The notes under the pieces are model-generated. The model saw nothing but the letters and a program-made list of their open reading frames with translations, searched no databases and had not been told where the DNA came from. This document shows, one piece after another, positions 8,359-17,736 of a stretch of DNA of 64,000 nucleotides. Within the stretch, counting starts at the first letter, position 1; each line of letters starts with the position of its first letter. Made by a program: the position numbers and the translations under genes. The DNA lies in NCBI RefSeq assembly GCF_004123195.1, contig NZ_SDLI01000011.1, positions 105,353 through 169,352 of the forward strand. Direction: 5' to 3'. This DNA comes from Ammoniphilus sp. CFH 90114 (lineage in GTDB: Bacteria; Bacillota; Bacilli; Aneurinibacillales; RAOX-1).

Positions 8359-11300
8359 TTGGACAAAAAAACATCCTTGATTCGAAAGTATTTTTATCCT
8401 TCTTCTAGCAGCATAGGCTTTGCCTTTGCTACGGTATATGGATTTTCCTGCATCATCCTTTCACCCCTTGCTTATTCTTGGATATTTCTTTTACTCGGTG
8501 TTCTCCTTCTAAGACTGAATTTACTCGCCATTCTCATTGGGGCCATCACTCCCTTTGTCTTCCCAAAACTGCAGCAATTGCATAATGAAGTAGAAGGAAA
8601 ACAGTTCTATCTATTACTCGCCTCCGTTCATCTTGCATTATTTATCCTCTCGTGGCTGTTCTATTATAAACGGGAAAAACAACAGCAAACACGAGAACAA
8701 AGCGCAGTTTTCTTTGATCCTACCGGGGTTCGTTGGGCTCTATGGAAACGATCGATTCTTGCTTTGCTTGCCTTCATGCTCCTGATTAGCTCAGTATTAG
8801 TTGTGAATTTACTAAGATTCCCCGTCCCAGAGCAGAGGATCCAACAAACCTTGGCAGTCCCCTTTGTTTTTAATGCAGGTCAAAGAGAAGCTGGACTCTA
8901 TACAACAGATGCGACTAAAGAACTCTTTGCCTTCATTGATCCTGATGATCCGGAAGGTCTTCAATCGTTTAAGGATCAACTCCATTCCATACATGCTGTA
9001 TTGCCGGAATGGTTTAGCTTTTCGGAAGGTGGCCGATTGGAGGAGCATGTAGATGAAGCCCTTCTTGAATTGTCAAAGAAACACCATGTGCAGGTATTGC
9101 CTGTCCTTTCTGATTTTCCGGATGCATGGAAGGATCCACACCTTATAGCCCAACTAGAGATTCCCCATGCTAGAGCCCAGCTGGCCCTGAACATCCTAGT
9201 TCAAGTATCGCGCAAACAAGTTAATGGCATAACCATTGACTTCAAGAACCTTCCAGAAGAACCTAAGATTCAACAATCTTTTACTCAACTTATAAAAGAA
9301 TTGCACCTCTTATTTCAGCCCTTCCACCTCAAAATAGCGTTGACCGTATACCCAGATAGAAAACCCGAAGAAATTAAAAAGTTAGAACCTTATGTACATC
9401 GATTTATTACCGTAACAGATGGCACGAGTCCCTATACACTAGACCAATTAAAGATCCCCTCCGAAAAGTTAATCATTCGACTCGAAAACTATGGAATAGA
9501 GAAAGGCAATACGATATCTTTTACGGACGTCATGAATCTAGCTGCCAAACATCAATCTCCCATTCTATGGGGAGAAAAGGGGCACCCCACTTTACACTAT
9601 ACCGAAGGGGATATTACTACTCGCATAGCCTTATATGACGCTGCCACTGCCTATAATCAAATTCATGATACTCTTCCCCTTATCCCTAAAGGCTATGCCT
9701 TGTACCGTCTAGGTACGGAAGACCCTGGGATATGGAATGTACTACAGCATTTATTTCAACAAGACGAACTCAACATGACAAGAATCTCTCCTCCGCAACA
9801 CGTTCACATGGAGGGGGAGGGAGAAATTCTCAGGCTTTTTACACAGGCCCAAGAGGGTAAGCGAGATCTGCAAATTGACTCTAGGGGGAGGATTATTGAT
9901 GAACGCTATCTTCAATTGCCTTATCCCTTTCAGATCCAACGTCTAGGTAATCCCACTGAAAAGGTTGTAGCCCTCACATTCAGTGATGGTCCTCATCCCG
10001 TTTTCACCAAGGACATTCTTGACATTCTAAAGAAATATGAGATTCCAGCTACCTTTTTTGTTATCGGAAAGAATGCTTCCATGCACCAGTCACTGATTCA
10101 TAGAATGCTAAAAGAAGGACACCTAATCGGAAATGCTACCTTTTCTAACTCTCTTATTCATGACCCTGAACGCCTAAAACTGGAAGTTCATGCCAACCAA
10201 CGGTTAATTGAGGGGATTACCGGTTACTCAACACGCTTATTTCATCTGCCACCTTCACTGCGACTAGAAGCAAAAGAACAACCAGTCCCTGAATGGATGG
10301 TCGCCATCCATGAGCTAGGCTATTCCCTTGTGAATGCTACCATTGATCCTCGAGATACAGAACTGCCCCATCCAACTCCGGAGGACATTGTACAGCGGAT
10401 TATTCAAAACAGTCTAAACGGCCACGTGATCACTCTTCATGACGGAGGTGAACAAAGGGAAAATACAATTAAAGCTTTACCAGTCATCATTGAAACTTTA
10501 CAAAGTCAGGGGTATCGCTTCATCACCATGAACGAATTAATGGATAGCACTCCTCAGCAAGTCATGCCAGTCGTTGAAGTAGAACGAGAATGGATAAATG
10601 AGCGATTAGCTTTCCTTGCCGCACCCGTGCTTCACCAATTTTTCACCATCATCTTCTATGCCTCTATCATTCTAGGGATCATCCGACTAATCACACTATG
10701 TTTACTTGCATATAGGCAGCGCAGAAGAAGAGAACCCATTCCAAACCCTAATTCTTCATTGGTCAGCGTCGTTCTAGCTGCTTACAATGAGGAAAAAATA
10801 ATAAGAACAACCCTTGAATCCATCCAACGAAGCACTCATCATCCCTTAGAGATCATCGTTGTAAACGATGGGTCAACAGATGGAACAAGAAAAGTTGTCC
10901 TAGAGATGTGCGAACAGGATCCCCGAATACGACTAATTGATCAAGAAAACAAAGGGAAATCCCATGCCATAAACCGAGCCTTTCAAGAAGCCCAAGGCTC
11001 CATATGCGTGTCTATTGATGCGGATACACAAATGTTACCGCAGGCGATAGAATGGCTACTTCACCCTTTTGCTAATCCAAAGGTCGCAGCCGTATCAGGC
11101 AATGTCAAGGTCGGAAACAGGAAAAACTGGCTAACCACGTGGCAGCACATGGAATATGTTGCCAACTTTAATTTAGACCGAAGAGCCTTCTCTTTAATAA
11201 AATCTGTTCCTGTCGTGCCAGGAGCTTTAGGAGCATGGCTCAAAGATGCCGTTCAGAAAGTGGGATTCTTCCCACATGATACGCTTGCGGAAGATACGGA

Positions 11301-11841
11301 TGTAACATTGAAGCTTCTTCGTGAAGGATACGATATCCATTATGAAGAAAGAGCCCTTGCCTTAACGGAGGCTCCTGAAGAGCTTCAAAGCTTTATGAAG
11401 CAACGACTTCGCTGGGTATATGGAACTCTTCAGTGTGTATGGAAGCATAAGGACACCATGTTTCGCAAACGTCACGGAAAATTAGGTTGTATTGTTATAC
11501 CGTACATGTGGCTGTTTCAATTTTTGTTCCAACTGTTTGTTCCTTTTGCAGATCTGTATACCCTATTTGCTCTTTTCAGTGGTAACGCTAACCATGTCAT
11601 CTATTTTTATCTTTCTTTTCTTTTGATCGATCTTTTGGCATGCTGGTTTGCCTTTCGGTTAGAAAAGGAGAATCCCAAGCCTCTCTGGGGCTTTTTCTTC
11701 CAACGGTTCCTTTACCGCTATCTGTTATCATTTATCGTGTACCGATCCTTTCTTCGAGCCCTTAGCGGAAAGGAACAAACATGGAATAAATTACAGAGGA
11801 AAGGAACTGTGCAGATATCCGATGATGCCTTACGTAAATGA
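8359..11841 (+). CDS. GH18-like / NodB-like / GT2 fusion membrane protein
   Basis: 1160 residues, TTG start behind GAGGAG. Order: hydrophobic segments (about 18-155), an extracytoplasmic GH18-like domain (about 165-490), a NodB polysaccharide-deacetylase-like domain (about 530-725), one membrane segment (about 755), a GT2 glycosyltransferase (about 795-1040) and C-terminal membrane segments. GT2 motifs are complete (NDGSTDGT, DAD, EDTD, QRLRW), as in processive beta-glycan synthases of the PgaC/hyaluronan-synthase kind. The other two modules look dead. The GH18 signature reads NGITIDFK with Lys296 where the acid Glu belongs. The NodB motif reads TFSDGP with Ser542 for the base Asp. The metal histidines of HTxxH are replaced by Ala593 and Asn597, while LHDGG survives. 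The protein probably makes and exports a polysaccharide, with the outer domains acting as binding modules (inference). Confidence 0.88.
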   Translation: MDKKTSLIRKYFYPSSSSIGFAFATVYGFSCIILSPLAYSWIFLLLGVLLLRLNLLAILIGAITPFVFPKLQQLHNEVEGKQFYLLLASVHLALFILSWLFYYKREKQQQTREQSAVFFDPTGVRWALWKRSILALLAFMLLISSVLVVNLLRFPVPEQRIQQTLAVPFVFNAGQREAGLYTTDATKELFAFIDPDDPEGLQSFKDQLHSIHAVLPEWFSFSEGGRLEEHVDEALLELSKKHHVQVLPVLSDFPDAWKDPHLIAQLEIPHARAQLALNILVQVSRKQVNGITIDFKNLPEEPKIQQSFTQLIKELHLLFQPFHLKIALTVYPDRKPEEIKKLEPYVHRFITVTDGTSPYTLDQLKIPSEKLIIRLENYGIEKGNTISFTDVMNLAAKHQSPILWGEKGHPTLHYTEGDITTRIALYDAATAYNQIHDTLPLIPKGYALYRLGTEDPGIWNVLQHLFQQDELNMTRISPPQHVHMEGEGEILRLFTQAQEGKRDLQIDSRGRIIDERYLQLPYPFQIQRLGNPTEKVVALTFSDGPHPVFTKDILDILKKYEIPATFFVIGKNASMHQSLIHRMLKEGHLIGNATFSNSLIHDPERLKLEVHANQRLIEGITGYSTRLFHLPPSLRLEAKEQPVPEWMVAIHELGYSLVNATIDPRDTELPHPTPEDIVQRIIQNSLNGHVITLHDGGEQRENTIKALPVIIETLQSQGYRFITMNELMDSTPQQVMPVVEVEREWINERLAFLAAPVLHQFFTIIFYASIILGIIRLITLCLLAYRQRRRREPIPNPNSSLVSVVLAAYNEEKIIRTTLESIQRSTHHPLEIIVVNDGSTDGTRKVVLEMCEQDPRIRLIDQENKGKSHAINRAFQEAQGSICVSIDADTQMLPQAIEWLLHPFANPKVAAVSGNVKVGNRKNWLTTWQHMEYVANFNLDRRAFSLIKSVPVVPGALGAWLKDAVQKVGFFPHDTLAEDTDVTLKLLREGYDIHYEERALALTEAPEELQSFMKQRLRWVYGTLQCVWKHKDTMFRKRHGKLGCIVIPYMWLFQFLFQLFVPFADLYTLFALFSGNANHVIYFYLSFLLIDLLACWFAFRLEKENPKPLWGFFFQRFLYRYLLSFIVYRSFLRALSGKEQTWNKLQRKGTVQISDDALRK

Positions 11842-11870
11842 AGCACAGCCTTTGGCTGTGCTTCATTCTT
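11840..11870. terminator. Hairpin between convergent GT2-fusion and chitinase genes
   Basis: GAAGCACAGCC - TTT - GGCTGTGCTTC, an 11-bp perfect stem that overlaps both stop codons. The T-rich tail is on the plus side; it may serve both directions. Confidence 0.75.
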
Positions 11871-13101
11871 TACTTTGATCTAGATGTTTAACCATTTCTT
11901 TAACCAGATCACCTTCACGGTCAGCAGATAATTCCCAGAAAACAGCCCCACCTAATTGATTGGATTTGATATACTCTGCCTTATAAAATATAGACTCCGC
12001 ATTCTCGTAACTGATAAATATTTTCGTTCCTGGATGATAAGCGTACGCCGCTTTTGCTCCTTCACTCCAATATTGGTTGTACTTTAACTTTTGCAAGAAA
12101 CGTTCCTTAATATCCGTATAATCAAAGATACCAGTATAATCCTTGTATTGGTCCCAAGTCCCCTTTGGCGTCTCCAAAGAATTAAATAGTTGATACTCTC
12201 CATTCTTATCCATGCCCACTCCACCATAGCTCCGACCATACAACGGTATACCAAGTACAAGTTTATGTTTTGGTATTCCTCCATCCAAATATTCATTTAC
12301 CACACGGTCAATATAATGAGAGTCCGCCTTAGGTGCCCGCTTATCATAGTACAGAGGTGCAATGTGTCCCGTTATAGATGAGAATTGCGCTCCATTGTAG
12401 TCGTATGCCATCATATTAAAAAAGTCGACAAAATCACTCACGGCCTTTCCATCGATATAAAGGGCATGCGAGATTCCTGGTCCGATCGAAGCAGTTAATA
12501 GGTAGTCTGCCTTTTGCGTATCCAATTGTTTTCGGAGCTCCTTCATCAGCATGGTAAAATGGACTTTTTCCTCATCGGAGCTCGGAAACTCCCAATCAAT
12601 GTCCACTCCATCAAACTGCCAATGCCTTAGAAATGTAACTACACTTGCTGCAAATCCTTTTCTGCCTTCCTCTGTTTGGGCTAGCTTAGCAAACTCTTGT
12701 GTTTGCTCGACACTTGCACCCCCAATCGATATCATGATTTTAAGTTCAGGATAGACTTCTTTAAGCTTTAGTAATTCAAAATAATTGCCGTTGCGACATT
12801 GTTGATCTGGCAGATTAACATCCCAGCAGCTGGGTTTATCTCCAACCCCCATTCTAACATCTGCCCAAGGATCAGCCAGAGTCACTTTTCCTCCTTTTAT
12901 CTTGGCAAAGGCATAGTTTAAATGTGTGAGTTTATCAAGAATCTTTATATCAGCTATCTGAAACTTTCTATTATATACTGCCCATGAGGGGTAATAACCA
13001 ATAATCCTATACTCAAAAGGATCAGAGATGGCTCTTGCGGAGGGCAAAACTCCTTGCAAAGCAAAAAGAAGGAGAAATAGGTATATAATAGATTTACGCA
13101 T
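11863..13101 (-). CDS. Secreted GH18 chitinase-like glycoside hydrolase
   Basis: 412 residues, ATG behind GGGAGTGG. The N terminus MRKSIIYLFLLLFALQG is a signal peptide with likely cleavage near ARA. The GH18 catalytic motif is intact (FDGVDIDWEF) with the flanking family segments GYYPSWAVYN, LNYAFAKI, MAYDYNG and GIPLYGRSYGG, and the barrel ends with LGGAVFWELSADREGDLV. It should cleave beta-1,4-GlcNAc linkages in chitin or related glycans. No separate chitin-binding domain is visible. It is convergent with the GT2 fusion, whose own GH18-like module is degenerate. Confidence 0.92.
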   Translation of the reverse strand: MRKSIIYLFLLLFALQGVLPSARAISDPFEYRIIGYYPSWAVYNRKFQIADIKILDKLTHLNYAFAKIKGGKVTLADPWADVRMGVGDKPSCWDVNLPDQQCRNGNYFELLKLKEVYPELKIMISIGGASVEQTQEFAKLAQTEEGRKGFAASVVTFLRHWQFDGVDIDWEFPSSDEEKVHFTMLMKELRKQLDTQKADYLLTASIGPGISHALYIDGKAVSDFVDFFNMMAYDYNGAQFSSITGHIAPLYYDKRAPKADSHYIDRVVNEYLDGGIPKHKLVLGIPLYGRSYGGVGMDKNGEYQLFNSLETPKGTWDQYKDYTGIFDYTDIKERFLQKLKYNQYWSEGAKAAYAYHPGTKIFISYENAESIFYKAEYIKSNQLGGAVFWELSADREGDLVKEMVKHLDQSKE

Positions 13102-13166
13102 CTTAACCCACTCCCTTTAGAGTTTGGACGGAACCATTTTATGCCTATTCCCCTAACAATAGAACG

Positions 13167-13206
13167 AGAAAGACCTGATCCAAAAAGATCAGGTCTTTCT
13201 TCTTTC
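13167..13206 (-). terminator. Hairpin terminator after the M14 carboxypeptidase gene
   Basis: A 14-bp perfect stem, AGAAAGACCTGATC - 6 nt - GATCAGGTCTTTCT, directly at the stop codon of the carboxypeptidase gene. T-rich sequence lies on both sides. Confidence 0.8.
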
Positions 13207-14289
13207 TTACTCGTTATCGTCTTCCCCTTCTTCGCCCTCTTCACCTGGAAGGTTTTTTTGGAACGGAAGAGTATCCCAAAAGCTTGTATCCATATCATTA
13301 ATCGATCCGTCTGCAATAGATCTTACGGCTGCATCAAGCGTTACAATCGTTTGCTGAATCAAATACCCATTACTCTTCTGGCCGAGCACATAGGACTCAT
13401 AGTAGTGATCCGACATTCCTCTCATTTCGAAGAGAAGGGTAGAGATATCGTATTTCTCAGCAATGCCATTACGGCCGATATTTAACCCCGTTCCCCCATT
13501 GTATTTCCCAATCAGTCCCCAGCCTTTATCACTAATGGCATTGTAGACAACGGCTCCTAGCTTTTTGGAGTTCTCTACGACTCCGGGATCAACATCACCG
13601 TTTGTAGGGTATAGAATAGATCCAGAAACTAACTTCCCATCTATGCCGCTTCTAGTACCTTGATGATGAAGGTCGATTAAGTAATCAATCTTATACTTTT
13701 CAAGCACATTTTCGTGTAAAGCCTTGGCTTCCGGTTGCATGTTGACAGGTTCCTTATCATGCTCACGATTCAAGTCAAAATTATTAGCATTGGCACGCGT
13801 GAGGTGACGCCCGCCATCGGCCACATAATCATCTAAAGAGAAGTTTACATCGCCCATCGCTCCATCCGCATTCAACATCGGAACGACGATAACATTTACA
13901 TTGTCTAATACTTCCTTAGTCTTAGCTGTTCCTAGATGCTTAATGAATTCAAGGGCGCCTTCAGTAGTTAACTGCTCATTCCCATGTTGTTGAGTCAAGA
14001 ATAAAATCGTAGGATTATTCTCATCCTTTATAAACTTGGCAACGTAAATATCTCTACCTTTAACCGTTTGTCCAATAACCTCAAGCTCCATATGATCTTG
14101 CTTGGCTTCTTGCTTTTTCAAATAATCTACCATGGAATCATAGGTGTGAAGGATACTTGTTTGAATTGACTCGTTCCCATTATAGTTTGGTCCGTTTCCT
14201 ACAGCACCCGCAGGCAGAGCTGTACTAACCAAACCTCCTAGTGCTAGGGTACTTGCTAGAGATAAAGCTAATAACTTCTTTCTCATCAT
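13207..14289 (-). CDS. Secreted M14 zinc carboxypeptidase
   Basis: 360 residues, start ATG ATG with GGGAGG six bases upstream. Residues 1-29 are a signal peptide (KKLLALSLASTLALGG, cleavage near AGA). M14 signatures: QQHGNEQLTTEG carries the HxxE zinc ligands, IDLHHQG the third histidine, and LLFEMRG the catalytic glutamate. Members of this family remove C-terminal residues from peptides; some act on cell-wall peptides. The C terminus is very acidic (GEEGEEGEDDNE). It lies between a chitinase and a PBP4-type enzyme, so a scavenging or wall-remodelling role fits. Confidence 0.9.
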   Translation of the reverse strand: MMRKKLLALSLASTLALGGLVSTALPAGAVGNGPNYNGNESIQTSILHTYDSMVDYLKKQEAKQDHMELEVIGQTVKGRDIYVAKFIKDENNPTILFLTQQHGNEQLTTEGALEFIKHLGTAKTKEVLDNVNVIVVPMLNADGAMGDVNFSLDDYVADGGRHLTRANANNFDLNREHDKEPVNMQPEAKALHENVLEKYKIDYLIDLHHQGTRSGIDGKLVSGSILYPTNGDVDPGVVENSKKLGAVVYNAISDKGWGLIGKYNGGTGLNIGRNGIAEKYDISTLLFEMRGMSDHYYESYVLGQKSNGYLIQQTIVTLDAAVRSIADGSINDMDTSFWDTLPFQKNLPGEEGEEGEDDNE

Positions 14290-14470
14290 CTGTATCCTCC
14301 CAAAGATTCTATTTTGTATTTATAGGTGAAAATCCCAACAAATCCAATATATAACATATTTCTTGGGTTTACTATGGGTGGCTTGTCCTAATCTTTCGCT
14401 AAAAAGAACATGTAAAAGGTAGCGTTTACATTTTAGTTCGCTGATACTTAATGCCTATTTTTCAAACCAT

Positions 14471-14509
14471 ATTAAAAAGACTAACCCAGATTGAAAACCA
14501 GGTTAGTCT
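14471..14509 (-). terminator. Rho-independent terminator after the tandem PBP4 gene
   Basis: AGACTAACC - 13 nt - GGTTAGTCT; read on the minus strand it is followed by TTTTTAAT. It lies seven bases past the stop codon. Confidence 0.8.
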
Positions 14510-14515
14510 GTTATA

Positions 14516-17425
14516 TTACGCCGCTTCTAGCTCTTCCCCCATTTCAACTTCTAGCCCTTGAGACTGGTAAGAAACTAAAGTAAGCATAATCGCATCTTGA
14601 AGATCGGTCATCGCCTTATCATTTTCTGCATAACCATTCATGATGATGGAGAAAGCTAGCCTCTCCCCTTGCTCCGTTGTTACGTAACCAGACAGGGAAC
14701 GAACTCCACGTAGGGAACCGGTTTTGGCTATCACCTTTCCTTCCGCCGGCGTTCCGATTAATCGACTTTTTAACGTGCCGTCCATCCCTGCAATAGGAAG
14801 GGTAGAACGGAACACCTCATCCTGAGCAAGAACTTCGAGCACACTATGAACTTGTCGTGGTGAAATGATATCATAACGTGTAAGCCCAGAGCCATCTCTT
14901 AACAAATAGTTTGTATTGAGTCCATCCTCTTTTAGAGTGTCGGTGACGACTTCAATTCCTTTCGCTATCGTTCCTGCTCCTTTTAACTCTGCACCTAATG
15001 TCTTCGTGATCATTTCTGCATAATAATTATCACTGACTTTATTAAGATACGTCACAATCTCCTTCAAAGAAGTAGAATGGAATTCCTCTAGTTTCAAGGC
15101 ATCTGCTGGAGTAGCTGCCAGCTCAACTTGATACTTCGGATGTAGTTTTATTCCTGCTGCTAACAGCTTCTCAGCCAACACGGTCCCCGTATAAAGGGCT
15201 GGCTCATGGACGGGAACGCGATTGTAATCAACATCCGCAGAAACAGGAAGATTTCCACTCACCTTGATTACATTTTGACCACGAACCTTTTCAACCTTAA
15301 AGGTATTCTTCTCATTCGCAGCCACCGTTTTGGCCTCATTTAGAACTTGAACATATTGGGTTGCAGGAGTCAGCGTTAATTCAACCGCTTGTCCTGCCTT
15401 CTTTGCAGGCTTGTAATCTAAACGAACCGTTCCACGGTTTAGCCCAAGAGCACTAATTTGGGGATTGTAATCATAACTTTCATTATCCCAAGTCCAACCA
15501 TCTGGGTAACGCTTATTATCAAAATAGGTGTCATCCATTAAGATATTTCCGTTTATCCGCTTAATTCCTTTAGCCTTCAGGGCCTCCACGATGGATTCAA
15601 TGGAAACGCCGTCTTGTACTTTCAAGCTGTCTTCGGTATGCAGGGACGGGTCTCCATATCCCTTAATCACAATGTCTCCTTCCAACACACCACCTGAATT
15701 AATCGGTGCCGTTGTATAGACTTCTGTCTTAAATCGATAATCTGCTCCAAGTTTACGAAGCGCCGTGCTGCTCGTTAAAATCTTAACATTGGAGGCTGGC
15801 GTCATAAGCTTATCGGCATGTTTGGCAAACAATACTTGATCTTGATCCAATGACTTTACGATGATTCCCGTTGTTACCCCTTTAACACTAGCGTCCTGCA
15901 ATAAAGAGTTCAAGACATCATCAAGCGCATAAGCTTCCGATACCCACTCGATAGGAGCAGGAGTTCCTGGTTCTGATGCCAACGTCACGACGACATTGTT
16001 CTGGAATGTTGTTGCATTGGTAGAAGTGTGAATCCCATTTAATAAAATGGAAAAGATCAATTGATCCCCATTAGCCGCTGTGACATAACCAGACAAACCA
16101 TTTACCCCGGTAAATGAACCCGTCTTAGCATTAGCATTGCCTTGAGCTGGAGTGTCCTTCATTCGAGAAGCTAAAGTACCGTCGACTCCAGCAATCGGGA
16201 AGGATTCTTTCAAAACGGTACCCCAGCTTTGCTTGCTGGCATAGTCAAGGAGTGTCACCATTTGACTAGTCGTAATTAGGTTAAAGCGGGAAAGACCTGA
16301 ACCGTCTGCCTGACGGAAATCCGTGTTAACCCCTGCCTTACTCATGAACTCAGATACTACCTTTAATCCTGCTTCGGTACTACCTTCTTTTTGAATCTCT
16401 GCCCCTAAAGTCTTAAGAAATAATTCTGCATATAGATTATCACTATTCTTATTTAAATTGGCTGTGAGCTCATCTAATGGTGCAGACCTATGTGTCTCAA
16501 CAAGCCTGCTATTCTTTTGATCTACTGTCCCTTTCACCACTTCCGTTTTAGGATGAAGAGTGATCCCTTTGCCCAACAATTGATGCTTAAGTACATTTCC
16601 TGCGAATAAGGCAGGATCCTCCATCGTTCGATTAACAACATATTCCGTTGATCTATTTCCCATCGCCCCTTTGAATACAATCGTATTCTGGGCAAGAGGA
16701 CGCTCTGCGGTTATACTTCGTGTGGTTGCATCCGTGATCACAACATCATTCTGGATGTTCATATAGTCATTCTTCGGTGTCATCGCAACGGTTGGCTTCT
16801 CTCCAACTGGCTGGTCAGCCGTTACCCTGTAATTGATAACATTGCGGTTTAACGTGACCGCACTATGCTGGGCACTGTAATCGTAGGCTTCATCATCCCA
16901 CATCCATGCCGCGCCAAGTCGAACTGAATCAAAGTAGGATTCATCCATTACAATATTCCCATGGATCTCCTCGATCCCTTGATCGGCTAGCTTGTCCACT
17001 AGCTTCTGCATATCATCCGATGTAAAGGATGGATCCCCGTACCCTTTAAGGATGACGTCCCCTTTCAATACACCCTCATCTGTAATTCGACCGTTTGTGT
17101 AGATGTCCGTTTTATACGTATAATCTACACCTAATTGATCAAGAGCTGCCGCAGATACCCACACCTTCATGTTCGAGGCTGGCACATAAGGCACATCCTG
17201 ATTATATTGATAAACATACTCCTGAGTGGTTTGATTATAAACCGACAAGCCAATATGTATTCCTTTACTGCTCTCAACCTTCTCCAAATCATAAACCAAC
17301 TTCTCTAACTGGGCCGGAAGGCCCTGCCAATTGCTTCTCTCCGCCAATGCCATTCCAGGGACAGCAGCCTGGATGAGCACCATAAGCGCAAGAATAAACG
17401 GGAAGAGAACGAAATGTCTTCTCAT
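14516..17425 (-). CDS. Tandem-duplicated PBP4 D-Ala-D-Ala carboxypeptidase (S13)
   Basis: 969 residues from the ATG at 17425, 12 bases after AGGAGG; a longer TTG-started frame has no support. After a signal peptide (RRHFVLFPFILALMVL) there are two complete DacB-like S13 units of about 460 residues. Unit 1 has VPASNMK (SxxK), NSDN and AKTGSFTG. Unit 2 has TPASNVK, VSDN and AKTGSLRG. All three active-site motifs are kept in both, so both should be active. S13 enzymes trim or cleave peptidoglycan stem peptides outside the membrane. Ordinary PBP4 proteins hold a single unit; a head-to-tail pair on one chain is unusual. It stands alone, with its own terminator. Confidence 0.9.
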   Translation of the reverse strand: MRRHFVLFPFILALMVLIQAAVPGMALAERSNWQGLPAQLEKLVYDLEKVESSKGIHIGLSVYNQTTQEYVYQYNQDVPYVPASNMKVWVSAAALDQLGVDYTYKTDIYTNGRITDEGVLKGDVILKGYGDPSFTSDDMQKLVDKLADQGIEEIHGNIVMDESYFDSVRLGAAWMWDDEAYDYSAQHSAVTLNRNVINYRVTADQPVGEKPTVAMTPKNDYMNIQNDVVITDATTRSITAERPLAQNTIVFKGAMGNRSTEYVVNRTMEDPALFAGNVLKHQLLGKGITLHPKTEVVKGTVDQKNSRLVETHRSAPLDELTANLNKNSDNLYAELFLKTLGAEIQKEGSTEAGLKVVSEFMSKAGVNTDFRQADGSGLSRFNLITTSQMVTLLDYASKQSWGTVLKESFPIAGVDGTLASRMKDTPAQGNANAKTGSFTGVNGLSGYVTAANGDQLIFSILLNGIHTSTNATTFQNNVVVTLASEPGTPAPIEWVSEAYALDDVLNSLLQDASVKGVTTGIIVKSLDQDQVLFAKHADKLMTPASNVKILTSSTALRKLGADYRFKTEVYTTAPINSGGVLEGDIVIKGYGDPSLHTEDSLKVQDGVSIESIVEALKAKGIKRINGNILMDDTYFDNKRYPDGWTWDNESYDYNPQISALGLNRGTVRLDYKPAKKAGQAVELTLTPATQYVQVLNEAKTVAANEKNTFKVEKVRGQNVIKVSGNLPVSADVDYNRVPVHEPALYTGTVLAEKLLAAGIKLHPKYQVELAATPADALKLEEFHSTSLKEIVTYLNKVSDNYYAEMITKTLGAELKGAGTIAKGIEVVTDTLKEDGLNTNYLLRDGSGLTRYDIISPRQVHSVLEVLAQDEVFRSTLPIAGMDGTLKSRLIGTPAEGKVIAKTGSLRGVRSLSGYVTTEQGERLAFSIIMNGYAENDKAMTDLQDAIMLTLVSYQSQGLEVEMGEELEAA

Positions 17426-17735
17426 CTTTCTTATAAACCTCCTCGTAGTAGTATGAATATGAAAGGACGAATCTACCAATTCCAGAAAATAAAATAAAAA
17501 TTCCCTTTATTCAATAGATTCTTAGTAAATCTAACACAACCTACGTATATGGAAAATGGTACCTGTGAATCATGTTTATTCTAGGGCAAAAGGATGAGAA
17601 GGTAAGAGAGCTCATTACAGCCTCTTAGATAAAAAAATAAAACCCGACTTTCCTTTGCGAAGGAATTTCGGGTTTATTTTAAGGCATTACTATTTAACTA
17701 GTGTAAAATTAAGTTCTTTTACACCATCTATTGAG
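17426..17735. other. Spacer between ABC operon and PBP4 gene
   Basis: About 310 bp with no coding frame. It holds the terminator at 17636-17680 and AT-rich sequence expected to carry the PBP4 promoter. No repeat family of this window is recognised here. Confidence 0.5.
17636..17680 (-). terminator. Rho-independent terminator of the organophosphate-type ABC operon
   Basis: On the minus strand AAACCCGA - TTCCTTCGCAAAGGAA - TCGGGTTT followed by TATTTTTTTA. It lies about 57 bases after the ATPase stop. Confidence 0.85.
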
Positions 17736-17736
17736 T

